Shown here piece after piece: positions 6,457 to 13,957 of a stretch of DNA of 20,099 nucleotides. Source of the DNA: Kiritimatiellia bacterium (lineage in GTDB: Bacteria > Verrucomicrobiota > Kiritimatiellia > RFP12 > UBA1067); the NCBI GenBank assembly GCA_017999015.1, contig JAGOBZ010000016.1, positions 1-20,099 on the forward strand, in the 5' to 3' direction. Position 1 is the stretch's first letter. Each line of letters starts with the position of its first letter. The notes under the pieces are model-generated. The model made no database searches. It was not told the DNA's origin and saw nothing but the letters and a program-made list of their open reading frames with translations. A program made the translations under genes and the position numbers.

Positions 6457-7935
6457 ATGAAAAAACAAACTTCGATGGCCATCTGCGTCCTTCTAACTGT
6501 ACTCAGCATTGCCAAGCAAGCCTCAGCGAACAATATCACGGTCACGAACCTCTCTCTGACCACCGCCGACACCCCCGGCTGCGTGGACGTGCAGGCCACC
6601 GTATCTTGGGACAACTCGTGGCGCGCCGCATGGACAGAATTGGCCAGTGCCAATGTCACCGGCTCGGATCTCGCGCTTGAGAACTGGGACGCGGCCTGGG
6701 TCTTTTTCAAGTGGCGCGGGGATAGTGCATGGATGCCGGTCACGCTGACGGCAACCGGTCACACCGCAACTGCTGGCACAACCATCACGGTTCCTGCAGA
6801 CGGGCGCGGCGCGTTCATCCACCGCTCGGTCGCCGGGTCAGGCACCTTCAGCGCAACGGTCAAATTGCGCTGGAACCGGAATGCGGACGGGGCGGGCGCT
6901 TCGGTAGACCTCTCCGCGCACGCCATCGAGATGGTCTATGTACCTGAATGCAAATTCAAGCTCGGTTCCGGCGCGATTAGCTCATCTTCATCCGATTCGG
7001 GTTGCTTCACGGACGGCGCCTGGAGCAGCGGCGCGACGATCCCGTTTCTTGTGACGGGAGAGGGCGAGTTGACCATCACCAACGCTGCTGGACATCTTTA
7101 CGGCACTTCGTCCGCCGACAACACCTACACCATCGGCCCTTTCGGCACACTGCCCGCCGCTTATCCCAAAGGCTATGCCGCCTTCTATTGCATGAAGTAC
7201 GAGATCACTCAGGGCCAGTACGCCGAGTTTTTGAATCATCAGACGGCGGCGAACGCCGCCATCCGATATGATGCCGCCAATGCGGGAAACAACCGGTACA
7301 CGATCTCCGGCACCCACCCGAATTTCTCGGCGAGCGCCCCCAACCGGGCCAACAATTTTTTGAGTTGGGCCGACGGCCTGCGCTACGTGACGTGGTCAGG
7401 ACTGCGCCCTATGACCGAATTGGAGTTTGAAAAAGCGTGCCGCGGACCGCTCAACCCGGTCGCCAGCGAATATGCATGGGGATCAACTTCTATCACACAA
7501 ACGACCGGACTCGATCAGGACGGAACCGCCAATGAAACATCCACGGTCGCTACGGCCAACTGTGTGTACGGAAGCGCCTCCGCCGTGAATGGGCCCGTCC
7601 GTGCCGGCGCTTTTGCGCGCGCCACGACAGGCCGTCGCGACGCAGGCGCATCCTATTGGGGCATCATGGAACTCAGCGGCAACCTCTGGGAGCGTGTCAT
7701 CACCGTCGGTCGGTCTGAGGGACGGGCTTTCACGGGTGTGCATGGCACAGGCTCATGGGATTTCCCTGCGACTGGCTGGCCGATTGTCACCAATTTGGCC
7801 TACGGTGTCCGCGGAGGCGCATGGAATACTGGATTAGACACGATGAACAGGGTGTCTGACCGATCCTTCGCCAGCGTTCAAAATCCGAACCGTTCAGCCA
7901 GCTATGGCTGGCGAGCGGTGCGTACGGCCCCTTGA
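6457..7935 (+). CDS. Secreted SUMF1/FGE-fold protein with N-terminal beta-rich domain
   Basis: A 492-aa protein with a signal peptide cleaved near ASA-NN (residues 22-26). Residues 27-150 form a beta-rich domain (VSWDNSWR, NWDAAWVFFKWR, GRGAFIHRS, VKLRWNRNADG). Residues about 157-490 are a formylglycine-generating-enzyme (SUMF1/EgtB/PvdO) fold: MVYVPECKFKLGSG, YCMKYEITQGQYAEFLN, RPMTELEFEKACRG, GIMELSGNLWERV, VRGGAWN and GWRAVR. The copper-binding cysteine pair of true FGE near the C-terminus is absent, as no Cys occurs in the last 100 residues. Sulfatase activation is therefore unlikely, and a binding or other C-type-lectin-fold role is more plausible. AAGGGA lies 6 nt before the ATG. Confidence 0.88.
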   Translation: MKKQTSMAICVLLTVLSIAKQASANNITVTNLSLTTADTPGCVDVQATVSWDNSWRAAWTELASANVTGSDLALENWDAAWVFFKWRGDSAWMPVTLTATGHTATAGTTITVPADGRGAFIHRSVAGSGTFSATVKLRWNRNADGAGASVDLSAHAIEMVYVPECKFKLGSGAISSSSSDSGCFTDGAWSSGATIPFLVTGEGELTITNAAGHLYGTSSADNTYTIGPFGTLPAAYPKGYAAFYCMKYEITQGQYAEFLNHQTAANAAIRYDAANAGNNRYTISGTHPNFSASAPNRANNFLSWADGLRYVTWSGLRPMTELEFEKACRGPLNPVASEYAWGSTSITQTTGLDQDGTANETSTVATANCVYGSASAVNGPVRAGAFARATTGRRDAGASYWGIMELSGNLWERVITVGRSEGRAFTGVHGTGSWDFPATGWPIVTNLAYGVRGGAWNTGLDTMNRVSDRSFASVQNPNRSASYGWRAVRTAP

Positions 7936-7968
7936 CACGCCATGCCGACGCACGGTCTGCTCCAAAAC

Positions 7969-7988
7969 GAGGACGGCTCGCCGTCCTC
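7969..7988. repeat. Perfect 8-bp inverted repeat hairpin
   Basis: GAGGACGG-CTCG-CCGTCCTC forms a perfect 8-bp stem with a 4-nt loop in the 74-bp gap between the SUMF1-like and FAD oxidoreductase genes. No T-run follows, so it is not a canonical intrinsic terminator. It may be a processing or stability hairpin, or a copy of a dispersed palindrome. Confidence 0.65.
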
Positions 7989-8009
7989 ACATTGCCTTAA
8001 GGAAATGCC

Positions 8010-10013
8010 ATGAATGACTCCGTTCCCCTGCTGTTGGTTTTTTCGCTTTGTTTCACAACACCTTTGGCAAGCTGCGCCGCACAGGGGATTTGGCTTGAAG
8101 CCGAAGGGTTCGAGCAAACCGGCGGCTGGCTGATCGAGCAGCAGTCATTCGCTCAAATCGGTTCAGCCTACCTCATGGCGCATGGCATGGGAATTCCGGT
8201 GGCAGAAGCCAAAACGACTTGCACAGTCCCGCGCGCGGGCGAGTGGACGGTTTGGGTGCGCACGCGCGACTGGACCGCGCCTTGGAAACGCGGCACGCCC
8301 GCCGGCCGTTTTCAGGTCGCGGTGAACGGGACACCGCTGCCGGAAACGCTGGGCACGAACGGCGAAGCGTGGGGCTGGCAGAAGGCTGGCACGCTCCCGC
8401 TTGACAAAGGTTCCGCTGAAATCGCGCTGCGTGACCTGACCGGTTTTAACGGCCGTTGCGACGCCCTCTACCTGACCGACCAGCCCGGCATGGTTCCGGA
8501 AAACGATCCTGCCGCGTTAGAGGAACTGCGGCAAAAAACCCTAGGGATCAAACGGAAAGACGATCCGACCGTTTATGATCTCGCCATCGCGGGCGGAGGC
8601 ATTTCCGGTATCTGTACGGCCATCGCAGCGATACGGGACGGAGCAAAAGTGATCCTGATTCAGGATCGCGCCGTCTTAGGCGGCAACAACAGTTCTGAAA
8701 TCCGTGTGCCGATGGGCGGAATTTTAAACAAGCCCCCCTACCCGCGCCTCGGTCAGGTTGTCAAAGAGATCGAACCGATCACAGGCGGGCCGGGGCCGTA
8801 CCCGCCTGAATATTACGAGGACGCCCGCAAGAAACATGTGTTTGAGACCTGCCCGCGTCACCTCTACCGTCTCATGCTCAACACGCGCGTCATCGACATC
8901 GAAAAAAACGGCTCCTCCAAAATTTCAGCATTCATCGCACGGAACATCCGCACCGGAGAGGAAACACGCATCCGTGCCAAATTTTTCGCCGATTGCACGG
9001 GCGACGCCGTAATCGCTCGCAAGGCAGGCGCATCCGTGATGTATGGCCGTGAATCTCGAGCGACATTCGGCGAGTCCCTCGCGCCGTTACAAAGCGACCG
9101 CCAGGTCATGGGCATGTCGGTGATTTGGTATTGTACACGCACCCCTACCCCCGCCCCTTTTCCCCCGATCGACTGGGGGCATGAACTTGATGAAAACAGG
9201 GTCTATTATGTGCGCAGCGGCGACTGGGAATGGGAGACCGGCCAATATCACGACCAGGCCGACGAGACCGAATATATCCGCGATTACGGACTGATGACCA
9301 TTTTCGCGAACTGGTCCTATCTCAAGAACCATGCCGTGCGCAAGGCCGAATGGGCCAATGAGCGCCTTGCCTGGGTCTCGCCCCTCGGCGGAAAGCGCGA
9401 GAGTTACCGCGTGGTCGGCGACATGATCTTGACACAGAATGATATTGAGCAACGGGTGATCTATCCCGACGCCACGGCATCGGCAACATGGAATCTGGAT
9501 CTGCATTTCCCCGATCCCATTCATGAGGCCAAGTTTAAAGAACCCTTCCGCTCCTGCGCCTATCATCGACACATCCTCGAACCCTATCCGGTCCCATTCC
9601 GCTGCCTTTACTCAAAAGACATCGAGAATCTATTTCTCGCCGGACGACATATCAGCGTTTCACACGTCGCCTTCGCCTCGATCCGCGTGATGCGTACACT
9701 GGGAGCGTTGGGCGAAGTTACAGGTATGGCGGCAGCCCTGTGCGCGAAACACAACATCACACCCAGAGATCTCCACGCCACCCGACTCGACGACTTGAAA
9801 GCCATGATGAAACGCGGCGTGCCGCCTCCTCCGACCTACCACTCTGGCGGCTTCGGCACACCTTATGAGGGCTATCATTTTAAAGACACGGGACATCTCG
9901 GCGTCCATCCGAAACGTAGCCCGCGCCTGGATGAACCGGATGTCAAAGCGCGCATTGAAACGCTGGGTGTACAACATGTCGAAACAGAGAAACACCGTCT
10001 TCCAGGCTATTGA
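8010..10013 (+). CDS. Secreted FAD-dependent oxidoreductase with N-terminal sandwich domain
   Basis: A 667-aa protein. The first 22 residues are hydrophobic and end in LASC (19-22), a possible lipobox, although the n-region lacks basic residues. Residues about 26-160 form a beta-sandwich (EAEGFEQTGGW, GEWTVWVRTRDW, RFQVAVNGTPL) like carbohydrate-binding or golvesin-type modules. The FAD domain follows: DLAIAGGGISGICTAIAA with GGGISG at 195-200, then LGGNNSSEIRVPMGG, FADCTGDAVIARKAGA, and LFLAGRHISVSHVAFASIRVMRTLGALGE near the C-terminus. This matches the large FAD-dependent oxidoreductase family common in PVC genomes, whose substrates are mostly undefined. AAGGA lies 6 nt before the ATG. It ends 13 bp before the DUF1080 gene, so coupled function, such as sugar oxidation before cleavage, is a reasonable inference. 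Confidence 0.92.
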   Translation: MNDSVPLLLVFSLCFTTPLASCAAQGIWLEAEGFEQTGGWLIEQQSFAQIGSAYLMAHGMGIPVAEAKTTCTVPRAGEWTVWVRTRDWTAPWKRGTPAGRFQVAVNGTPLPETLGTNGEAWGWQKAGTLPLDKGSAEIALRDLTGFNGRCDALYLTDQPGMVPENDPAALEELRQKTLGIKRKDDPTVYDLAIAGGGISGICTAIAAIRDGAKVILIQDRAVLGGNNSSEIRVPMGGILNKPPYPRLGQVVKEIEPITGGPGPYPPEYYEDARKKHVFETCPRHLYRLMLNTRVIDIEKNGSSKISAFIARNIRTGEETRIRAKFFADCTGDAVIARKAGASVMYGRESRATFGESLAPLQSDRQVMGMSVIWYCTRTPTPAPFPPIDWGHELDENRVYYVRSGDWEWETGQYHDQADETEYIRDYGLMTIFANWSYLKNHAVRKAEWANERLAWVSPLGGKRESYRVVGDMILTQNDIEQRVIYPDATASATWNLDLHFPDPIHEAKFKEPFRSCAYHRHILEPYPVPFRCLYSKDIENLFLAGRHISVSHVAFASIRVMRTLGALGEVTGMAAALCAKHNITPRDLHATRLDDLKAMMKRGVPPPPTYHSGGFGTPYEGYHFKDTGHLGVHPKRSPRLDEPDVKARIETLGVQHVETEKHRLPGY

Positions 10014-10026
10014 GAGAAAACACAAT

Positions 10027-10863
10027 ATGCACCGACACACTGCCATCCTCATAGTATCACTCTTCACCGGCATAACGGTGCAAGCCAGAGATTCGGTTGC
10101 GGAGGGGGCCGCCCGTCAAGTGACGGCCCCGGTAAACCTGTTGCATCTCATCACATCGGGACAGATGGACTACCACATCGCCCCGCAATATGCGGTGCAT
10201 GATCCTGCATCCGATATTTTTCAGATCACGAACGGCATCCTTCGTATCAGTGGGCGGGGTTACGGTTACGTCGCCACACGCGAAACCTATCGCGATTACC
10301 ATCTGGTCATCGAATTTAAATGGGGCGAACAAACTTGGGGAGAACGTGCAGCGAAAGCGCGCGACAGCGGCGTTCTTGTCCATGCGCACGGTGCGCACGG
10401 CTCGGTTTACAAGACCTGGATACCCTGTGTCGAGGCGAACCTTATCGAGGGGGGCATGGGCGACATCTATGTGGTGAACCCCAAAGGGGCGCTCCGTCCA
10501 TGCTGCGTTCAAGTGGAAGCGTGGCGCGACCGCAGCGGCGACTGGCGCTGGCGCCCCGGCGCACCGCGGCAAACAATCACTGACGGCCGCGTACGCTGGC
10601 TCGGTTGCGACGAAGCATGGAAAGACGTCAAGGGCTTCCGAGGACGAAGGGATATCGATGCTCCCGCCGGGGAATGGAACCGGCTGGAGATTATTGCTCA
10701 GGGCAAAACACTTCGGTATCTTTACAACGGCTGGTTGGTAAACGAGGCGCATGCCGTCGCACCGGACGAAGGCAAAATCTGTCTTCAAACCGAAGCGGCT
10801 GAACTCTGGGTTCGTCGTTTTGAACTGCTGCCCCTGTTCCGACTCCCCCCGCCAGATGAATGA
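10027..10863 (+). CDS. Secreted DUF1080 (3-keto-disaccharide hydrolase family) protein
   Basis: A 278-aa protein with a signal peptide (MHRHTAILIVSLFTGITVQA-RD). Residues about 65-270 match the DUF1080 lectin-like jelly roll: ITNGILRISGRGYGYVATRE, YRDYHLVIEFKWG, RDSGVLVHAHG, CVEANLIEGGMGDIYVV, GEWNRLEIIAQGKTLRYLYNG and ICLQTEAAELWVRRFEL. Family members include enzymes acting on 3-keto-glycosides made by a partner oxidoreductase, which fits the FAD protein 13 bp upstream. Start ATG at 10027 gives a clean signal peptide, although the ribosome site (GAGAG) is weak; the in-frame open sequence further upstream overlaps the FAD gene and is non-coding. It is followed after 13 bp by the DeoR regulator. 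Confidence 0.9.
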   Translation: MHRHTAILIVSLFTGITVQARDSVAEGAARQVTAPVNLLHLITSGQMDYHIAPQYAVHDPASDIFQITNGILRISGRGYGYVATRETYRDYHLVIEFKWGEQTWGERAAKARDSGVLVHAHGAHGSVYKTWIPCVEANLIEGGMGDIYVVNPKGALRPCCVQVEAWRDRSGDWRWRPGAPRQTITDGRVRWLGCDEAWKDVKGFRGRRDIDAPAGEWNRLEIIAQGKTLRYLYNGWLVNEAHAVAPDEGKICLQTEAAELWVRRFELLPLFRLPPPDE

Positions 10864-10876
10864 CAATGGAGTCATG

Positions 10877-11629
10877 ATGACAAAAAAACGCAATCGAAAA
10901 CAACAGATCCTCGAACTGCTGATGGAGCGGCCCGAACTCTCCGTCAGCGAACTGAGCCGCCACTTCCACGTGTCGGAGGTCACGATCCGCAGCGACCTCA
11001 AAGGGCTTGAGGCCCAAGGGTATCTGCTGCGCCAGCACGGCGGCGGCCTGCCGACCCTGCACGCCAATGTGGCCGAGCGCCAGCGTGCGCATATCGACGA
11101 GAAGACCCGCATCGCGCGCGCGGCCGCCGACCTGATCGGCGACCTCGAAGACGTGATGATCACCGCCGGCACCACCACCTCGCTGATCCCGCGCTTCCTG
11201 GTCGGACGGCAGGGCGTGAATATCGTCACCAACTCCACGCTGCTGCTGCCCTTCGTGCGCCACAACCCCGGCCTCTCGGTGACGCTCGCCGGCGGCGAGT
11301 TCCGCCCCGCGATCGAGGCGCTGACCGGACCGGCCACGATCCGCGAAATCGATCAGTTCCATGTCGCGAAAGCGTTCCTCGGATCGGACGGCATCACCGC
11401 CGGCAAAGGCACAACCGCCGACAGCGCGGACATTGCCGACGTCTGCCGCCACATGTCGCAGCAGGCGCGGCAGACCATCGTGCTGGCCGACGCCTCCAAG
11501 CTGGGCCGCGAGGGCTTCGCCCACATTATGCCCGCATCCGGGATCGACATCCTGATCACCGACACCGCCGCCCCGCCGGCCGAAGTCGAACGCCTCCGCA
11601 AAAAAGGCGTCGATGTGCGAATGGTGTGA
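10877..11629 (+). CDS. DeoR-family transcriptional regulator
   Basis: A 250-aa regulator of normal family length. The N-terminal winged HTH (residues 7-60) reads RKQQILELLMERPELSVSEL then VSEVTIRSDLKGLEAQGYLLRQHGG, the DeoR signature. The C-terminal sugar-phosphate-sensing domain (about 75-235) includes DVMITAGTTTSLIPRF, VTNSTLLLPFV, LAGGEFRP, FLGSDGITAGKGTTADSADIADV and TIVLADASKLGREGFAHI. GGAG 5 nt before ATG 10877 decides this start over ATG 10874. Being the last gene of the FAD-DUF1080 group, it probably represses that operon and is relieved by a phosphorylated sugar. This is inference from family and position. Confidence 0.95.
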   Translation: MTKKRNRKQQILELLMERPELSVSELSRHFHVSEVTIRSDLKGLEAQGYLLRQHGGGLPTLHANVAERQRAHIDEKTRIARAAADLIGDLEDVMITAGTTTSLIPRFLVGRQGVNIVTNSTLLLPFVRHNPGLSVTLAGGEFRPAIEALTGPATIREIDQFHVAKAFLGSDGITAGKGTTADSADIADVCRHMSQQARQTIVLADASKLGREGFAHIMPASGIDILITDTAAPPAEVERLRKKGVDVRMV

Positions 11630-11631
11630 AA

Positions 11632-11646
11632 GATTCCGGCTGACAG
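11632..11646 (+). repeat. Left copy of a 15-bp direct repeat bracketing the repeat block
   Basis: GATTCCGGCTGACAG begins 3 bp after the DeoR stop codon and recurs identically at 11969-11983, enclosing 322 bp of repeated, non-coding DNA. Confidence 0.8.
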
Positions 11647-11670
11647 ACAATCGGTTGGCGGGCGCGGCAG

Positions 11671-11874
11671 GTGTGTGCGAGGAGAATCGGAAGGCGCGGG
11701 ATCATGGACCCTGTTGGTGTACCGGCTTTAGCCGGCGGGTGTGTGAGAGGAGAATCGGAAGGCGCGGGAACATGGACCCTGTTGGTGTACCGGCTTTAGC
11801 CGGCGGGTGTGTGAGAGGAGAATCGGAAGGCGCGGGATCATGGACCCTGTTGGTGTACCGGCTTTAGCCGGCGG
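11671..11874 (+). repeat. Three tandem copies of a 68-bp unit
   Basis: Units begin at 11671, 11739 and 11807 with exact 68-bp period and only a few differences: GTGTGTGCGAGG versus GTGTGTGAGAGG at the start, and GGGATCATGG versus GGGAACATGG in the middle copy. Each unit carries the word TGGTGTACCGGCTTTAGC at 11715, 11783 and 11851, and inside it the palindrome CCGGCT-TT-AGCCGG, a 6-bp stem. A short ATG-initiated frame runs through the units but has no ribosome site and no protein character, so the array is treated as non-coding. Homogeneity of the copies implies recent amplification. Confidence 0.92.
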
Positions 11875-11885
11875 GTGCGGGCGAG

Positions 11886-11907
11886 GCCGACTGAAGTCGG
11901 TACACCA
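11886..11907 (-). repeat. Inverted, covarying copy of the 68-bp unit's palindromic core
   Basis: Read on the minus strand this is TGGTGTACCGACTTCAGTCGG plus C, matching the core of the tandem units with three changes. Two of these (G to A and C to T) face each other in the stem, so pairing is preserved; the third is in the 2-nt loop. It lies 13 bp after the third core and can form a larger stem with it. Confidence 0.8.
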
Positions 11908-11968
11908 GCCTGTGCCGCCCCGTTTCCGCCATTTCTCGCGTTCGTCTGCCGCCCCCCGACCACCGACC

Positions 11969-11983
11969 GATTCCGGCTGACAG
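11969..11983 (+). repeat. Right copy of the 15-bp direct repeat
   Basis: GATTCCGGCTGACAG, identical to 11632-11646, ends 2 bp before the predicted -35 box of the antitoxin promoter. Confidence 0.8.
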
Positions 11984-11985
11984 GA

Positions 11986-12015
11986 TTGACGGGCATGCCG
12001 CCCATCGGCTATATT
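11986..12015 (+). promoter_or_regulatory. Predicted promoter of the antitoxin gene
   Basis: TTGACG (11986-11991) and TATATT (12010-12015) with an 18-nt spacer match sigma70 boxes well. Downstream, TGTAAGG occurs twice (12015-12021 and 12032-12038), 17 bp apart, the second overlapping the ribosome site. This could be an autoregulatory operator for the AbrB-type antitoxin. Confidence 0.6.
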
Positions 12016-12048
12016 GTAAGGCAGTTAATCATGTAAGGAGATTTTTTT

Positions 12049-12297
12049 ATGCTTACCGCATCACTCTCCAGCAAGGGCCAGTTGACCCTGCCTAAGGCTC
12101 TTCGGGACAGGTTCAACCTTCGCACCGGCAGCCGCGTATCCTTCACCCTGTCAGACTGCGAAGCAGTGATGAAACCCTTGTCTTGTGGAGTCGACGATGT
12201 TTTCGGCATGTTGAAGCATAAACGGCAGTCCCCCGTAACCGTTGACGCGATGAATGCGGCGATACGCCAGCGGCAGACACGAGGCGTTCATCCATGA
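12049..12297 (+). CDS. AbrB/MazE/SpoVT-type antitoxin (VapB-like)
   Basis: An 82-aa protein with the swapped-hairpin AbrB DNA-binding domain at residues 1-45 (SSKGQLTLPKALRDRFNLRTGSRV, split here as SSKGQLTLPKAL and RDRFNLRTGSRV). A C-terminal tail of about 35 residues would normally wrap and neutralise a PIN-domain toxin. AAGGAG lies 8 nt before the ATG. Its TGA overlaps the ATG of the toxin remnant (ATGA at 12294-12297), the usual translational coupling of such pairs. The antitoxin appears intact although its partner is broken. It may now act only as a DNA-binding protein, or cross-neutralise other toxins. Confidence 0.87.
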   Translation: MLTASLSSKGQLTLPKALRDRFNLRTGSRVSFTLSDCEAVMKPLSCGVDDVFGMLKHKRQSPVTVDAMNAAIRQRQTRGVHP

Positions 12298-12517
12298 CAG
12301 GGCTGGACACCAATATTTTGGTGCGATTTCTCGTCGCTGACGACGACGTGCAAACGCAAGCCGTGTACCGTTTGTTTAAAGAGGCGGAGGCCAAGAAACA
12401 ACGTGTGACCTTTCCGATCTGCTGATCGCCCATGTTGCCAAGGCGAACGACTGCGACACCACGTTTTCCTTCGATAAAAAAGCGTGCCGCCACCCGCTCT
12501 TCCGCCTGCTGCGTTAA
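12294..12517 (+). pseudogene. PIN-domain toxin (VapC-like) remnant with internal deletion
   Basis: The first 43 codons read MTGLDTNILVRFLVADD then VQTQAVYRLFKEAEAKKQRV, a perfect PIN-domain start with the first metal-binding Asp (LDTNILVRF), and end at TGA 12423-12425. In another frame from 12416 the sequence reads DLLIAHVAKANDCDTTFSFD then KKACRHPLFRLL up to TAA 12515-12517, the normal end of a PIN toxin with the late acidic and Thr-Phe-Asp positions. The middle, roughly 60-70 codons by family length, is missing, and the two ends are joined out of frame near 12411-12416. The RNase active site cannot form. The gene is therefore a dead toxin downstream of a live antitoxin. Confidence 0.88.
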
Positions 12518-12532
12518 CCCGCTCCCGTGTCT

Positions 12533-13954
12533 CTAGCGCCCGGGCAGCAGCGAGAGGCGCACGCTCCCTTGTATCTGTGCGCCTGCCGGCAGAACGCGCT
12601 TTTCATTCTTGACGAAATCTTTCAAGAACTTCTCGCTGCCGCCATTCGAATAGTCGGCCACCAGAAAGTGAACGCCTGCCCCGTCTTGCCTGCACCGCAC
12701 ATGCTGCTCGCCGCGTCCGTTCATTCGCATGCCGAGCCCGCGCGGGTCTGTCAGAGACGCAACGACCACGTTGTGCTTGGTCGAGCAGAAATCGTTGTTG
12801 CCGTAGGGCAGCCGGTCCAGCCGCCAAGGATGGCTCGGGCTTGTGCGCGGGCCGACCGATGTCGCGGCGAATCCCTCCGACGCCTTGACCGAACCCGACA
12901 GCCGCGCGATATGATCATCCGGGTACACATCCCAATATCCGTTGCGTTCCCACGCGAACGAATCGAAAGTCCGAGGCAGGGAAAACACCAACCCGATCTG
13001 GCGCGGGTTCAGATTTGTGAGCGTGGTGAACGCATAATCGACAGCCACTCCGCCATCGGGCTCGAAGCGCAGGGTGTAGGTGCCTGAAGCCTCTGCATAC
13101 GTTCCCGAAACATGTATGTCTGTTTGCCCGCCGACGGTCACGACCCGGACGCTCTCGCACTGCCAGCCGCTGCACGGCTCGGTATACGGGCTCCACACTT
13201 TCGTGGCACCCCGCATCTGGTTCTCGCCGGTGTCATTCATCGGCAGCAGCATCAGGTGCGGACCCGCCAAGTCAATCCGTTGATTCAGCGCGCGCACGCC
13301 CGTAAACAAGCCGTGCGCTTTGCCGATGGCCCACACCGCCCGCTCAGATCTGACCGTGATCGCACCGGGCGATTCTTCGACCTTCCAAGCGCTCGTCTCG
13401 CGCGCCGGCTCGGCTACCTCATTCGCCGCAGGCACGGGTTGATTTAAGCTCAACAGGAAACGATCCGCGATAAAACCGCGAGGGTCTTCGAAAGTCAGCT
13501 CAAGACGACTGCCAACGTTCGCCGTGTCTTTCAGCGCGATCCGGCACTCCCCCCGCATGCCGGGAGCCAATTGAGCCGTGGTCTCACCGGATTCTCCTCC
13601 CGTCTGCCACCGGATGCGCATCTCTCCGAGATCGGCGAAATTCTGGCGGTTCTCAAGCGCGATCTGAATCACGCCGTTCGACACCGCCAGACGATCCGCG
13701 TTCAGGATCCGCACAGGCGAATAGGCCTTCTTCGCATTCCAGTACTCGGGCTTCAAACGGCGCCATCCGTCTATCAGTCCCCATGTCCCGTACCCGACCG
13801 TCTGCTCATCCCCGATGTAAAACGTGTCGTCGATCCCTGCCCAAATCGATTGCCCGAGACAGCCCTCGCTCGCATAAATGGTATCCCAAATCTCACGCAA
13901 ATACTGTCCCCACCTATCGCGCAAAGCAGGATCGGTCGCCAGTTCCAGGCGATT
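12533..13954 (-). pseudogene. C-terminal part of interrupted GH2 beta-galactosidase-like enzyme
   Basis: This continues the frame of the upstream half directly after the TAA at 13955-13957. It encodes 473 aa ending at TAG 12533-12535. It starts NRLELATDPALRDRWGQYLR, then EIWDTIYASEGCLGQSIWAGIDD, the last part of the GH2 TIM barrel (the Trp-Ala substrate loop). Domains typical of large GH2 beta-galactosidases follow: RLKPEYWNAKKAYSPVRI, an Ig-like strand set, and a C-terminal beta-sandwich (YGNNDFCSTKHNVV, then GMRMNGRGEQHVRCR). The frame has no other stop or frameshift over 474 codons, which argues for a recent lesion or for readthrough. No good ribosome site precedes the first in-frame start (TTG at 13924), so independent expression is unlikely. 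Confidence 0.85.
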
Positions 13955-13957
13955 TTA
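13955..13957 (-). other. In-frame TAA inside the GH2 gene
   Basis: On the minus strand the codons read CAT CTG AAC GCA TAA AAT CGC CTG GAA. Both flanks are in one frame and continue the same family fold, so a single codon separates them. From the usual wording of this GH2 segment (HLNAYNR) I would expect tyrosine here, a memory-based inference. Confidence 0.85.

Larger units (their letters stand above)
11630..12048. other. Gene-free interval between deoR-type gene and antitoxin gene
   Basis: These 419 bp hold the 15-bp direct repeats, the 68-bp array, its inverted core, a featureless GC-rich stretch at about 11908-11968, and then the antitoxin promoter. I see no protein-coding gene, transposase remnant or tRNA. 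Confidence 0.7.

Noticed and set aside
11613..11867. Open frame running through the 68-bp repeats, giving a repeated peptide
   Set aside because: The 68-bp period is not a multiple of three, so the peptide repeat is not maintained in one frame; there is no ribosome site and the frame starts inside the DeoR gene.
11671..11874. CRISPR array
   Set aside because: The units are contiguous, with no variable spacers between conserved repeats, and no cas gene is nearby.
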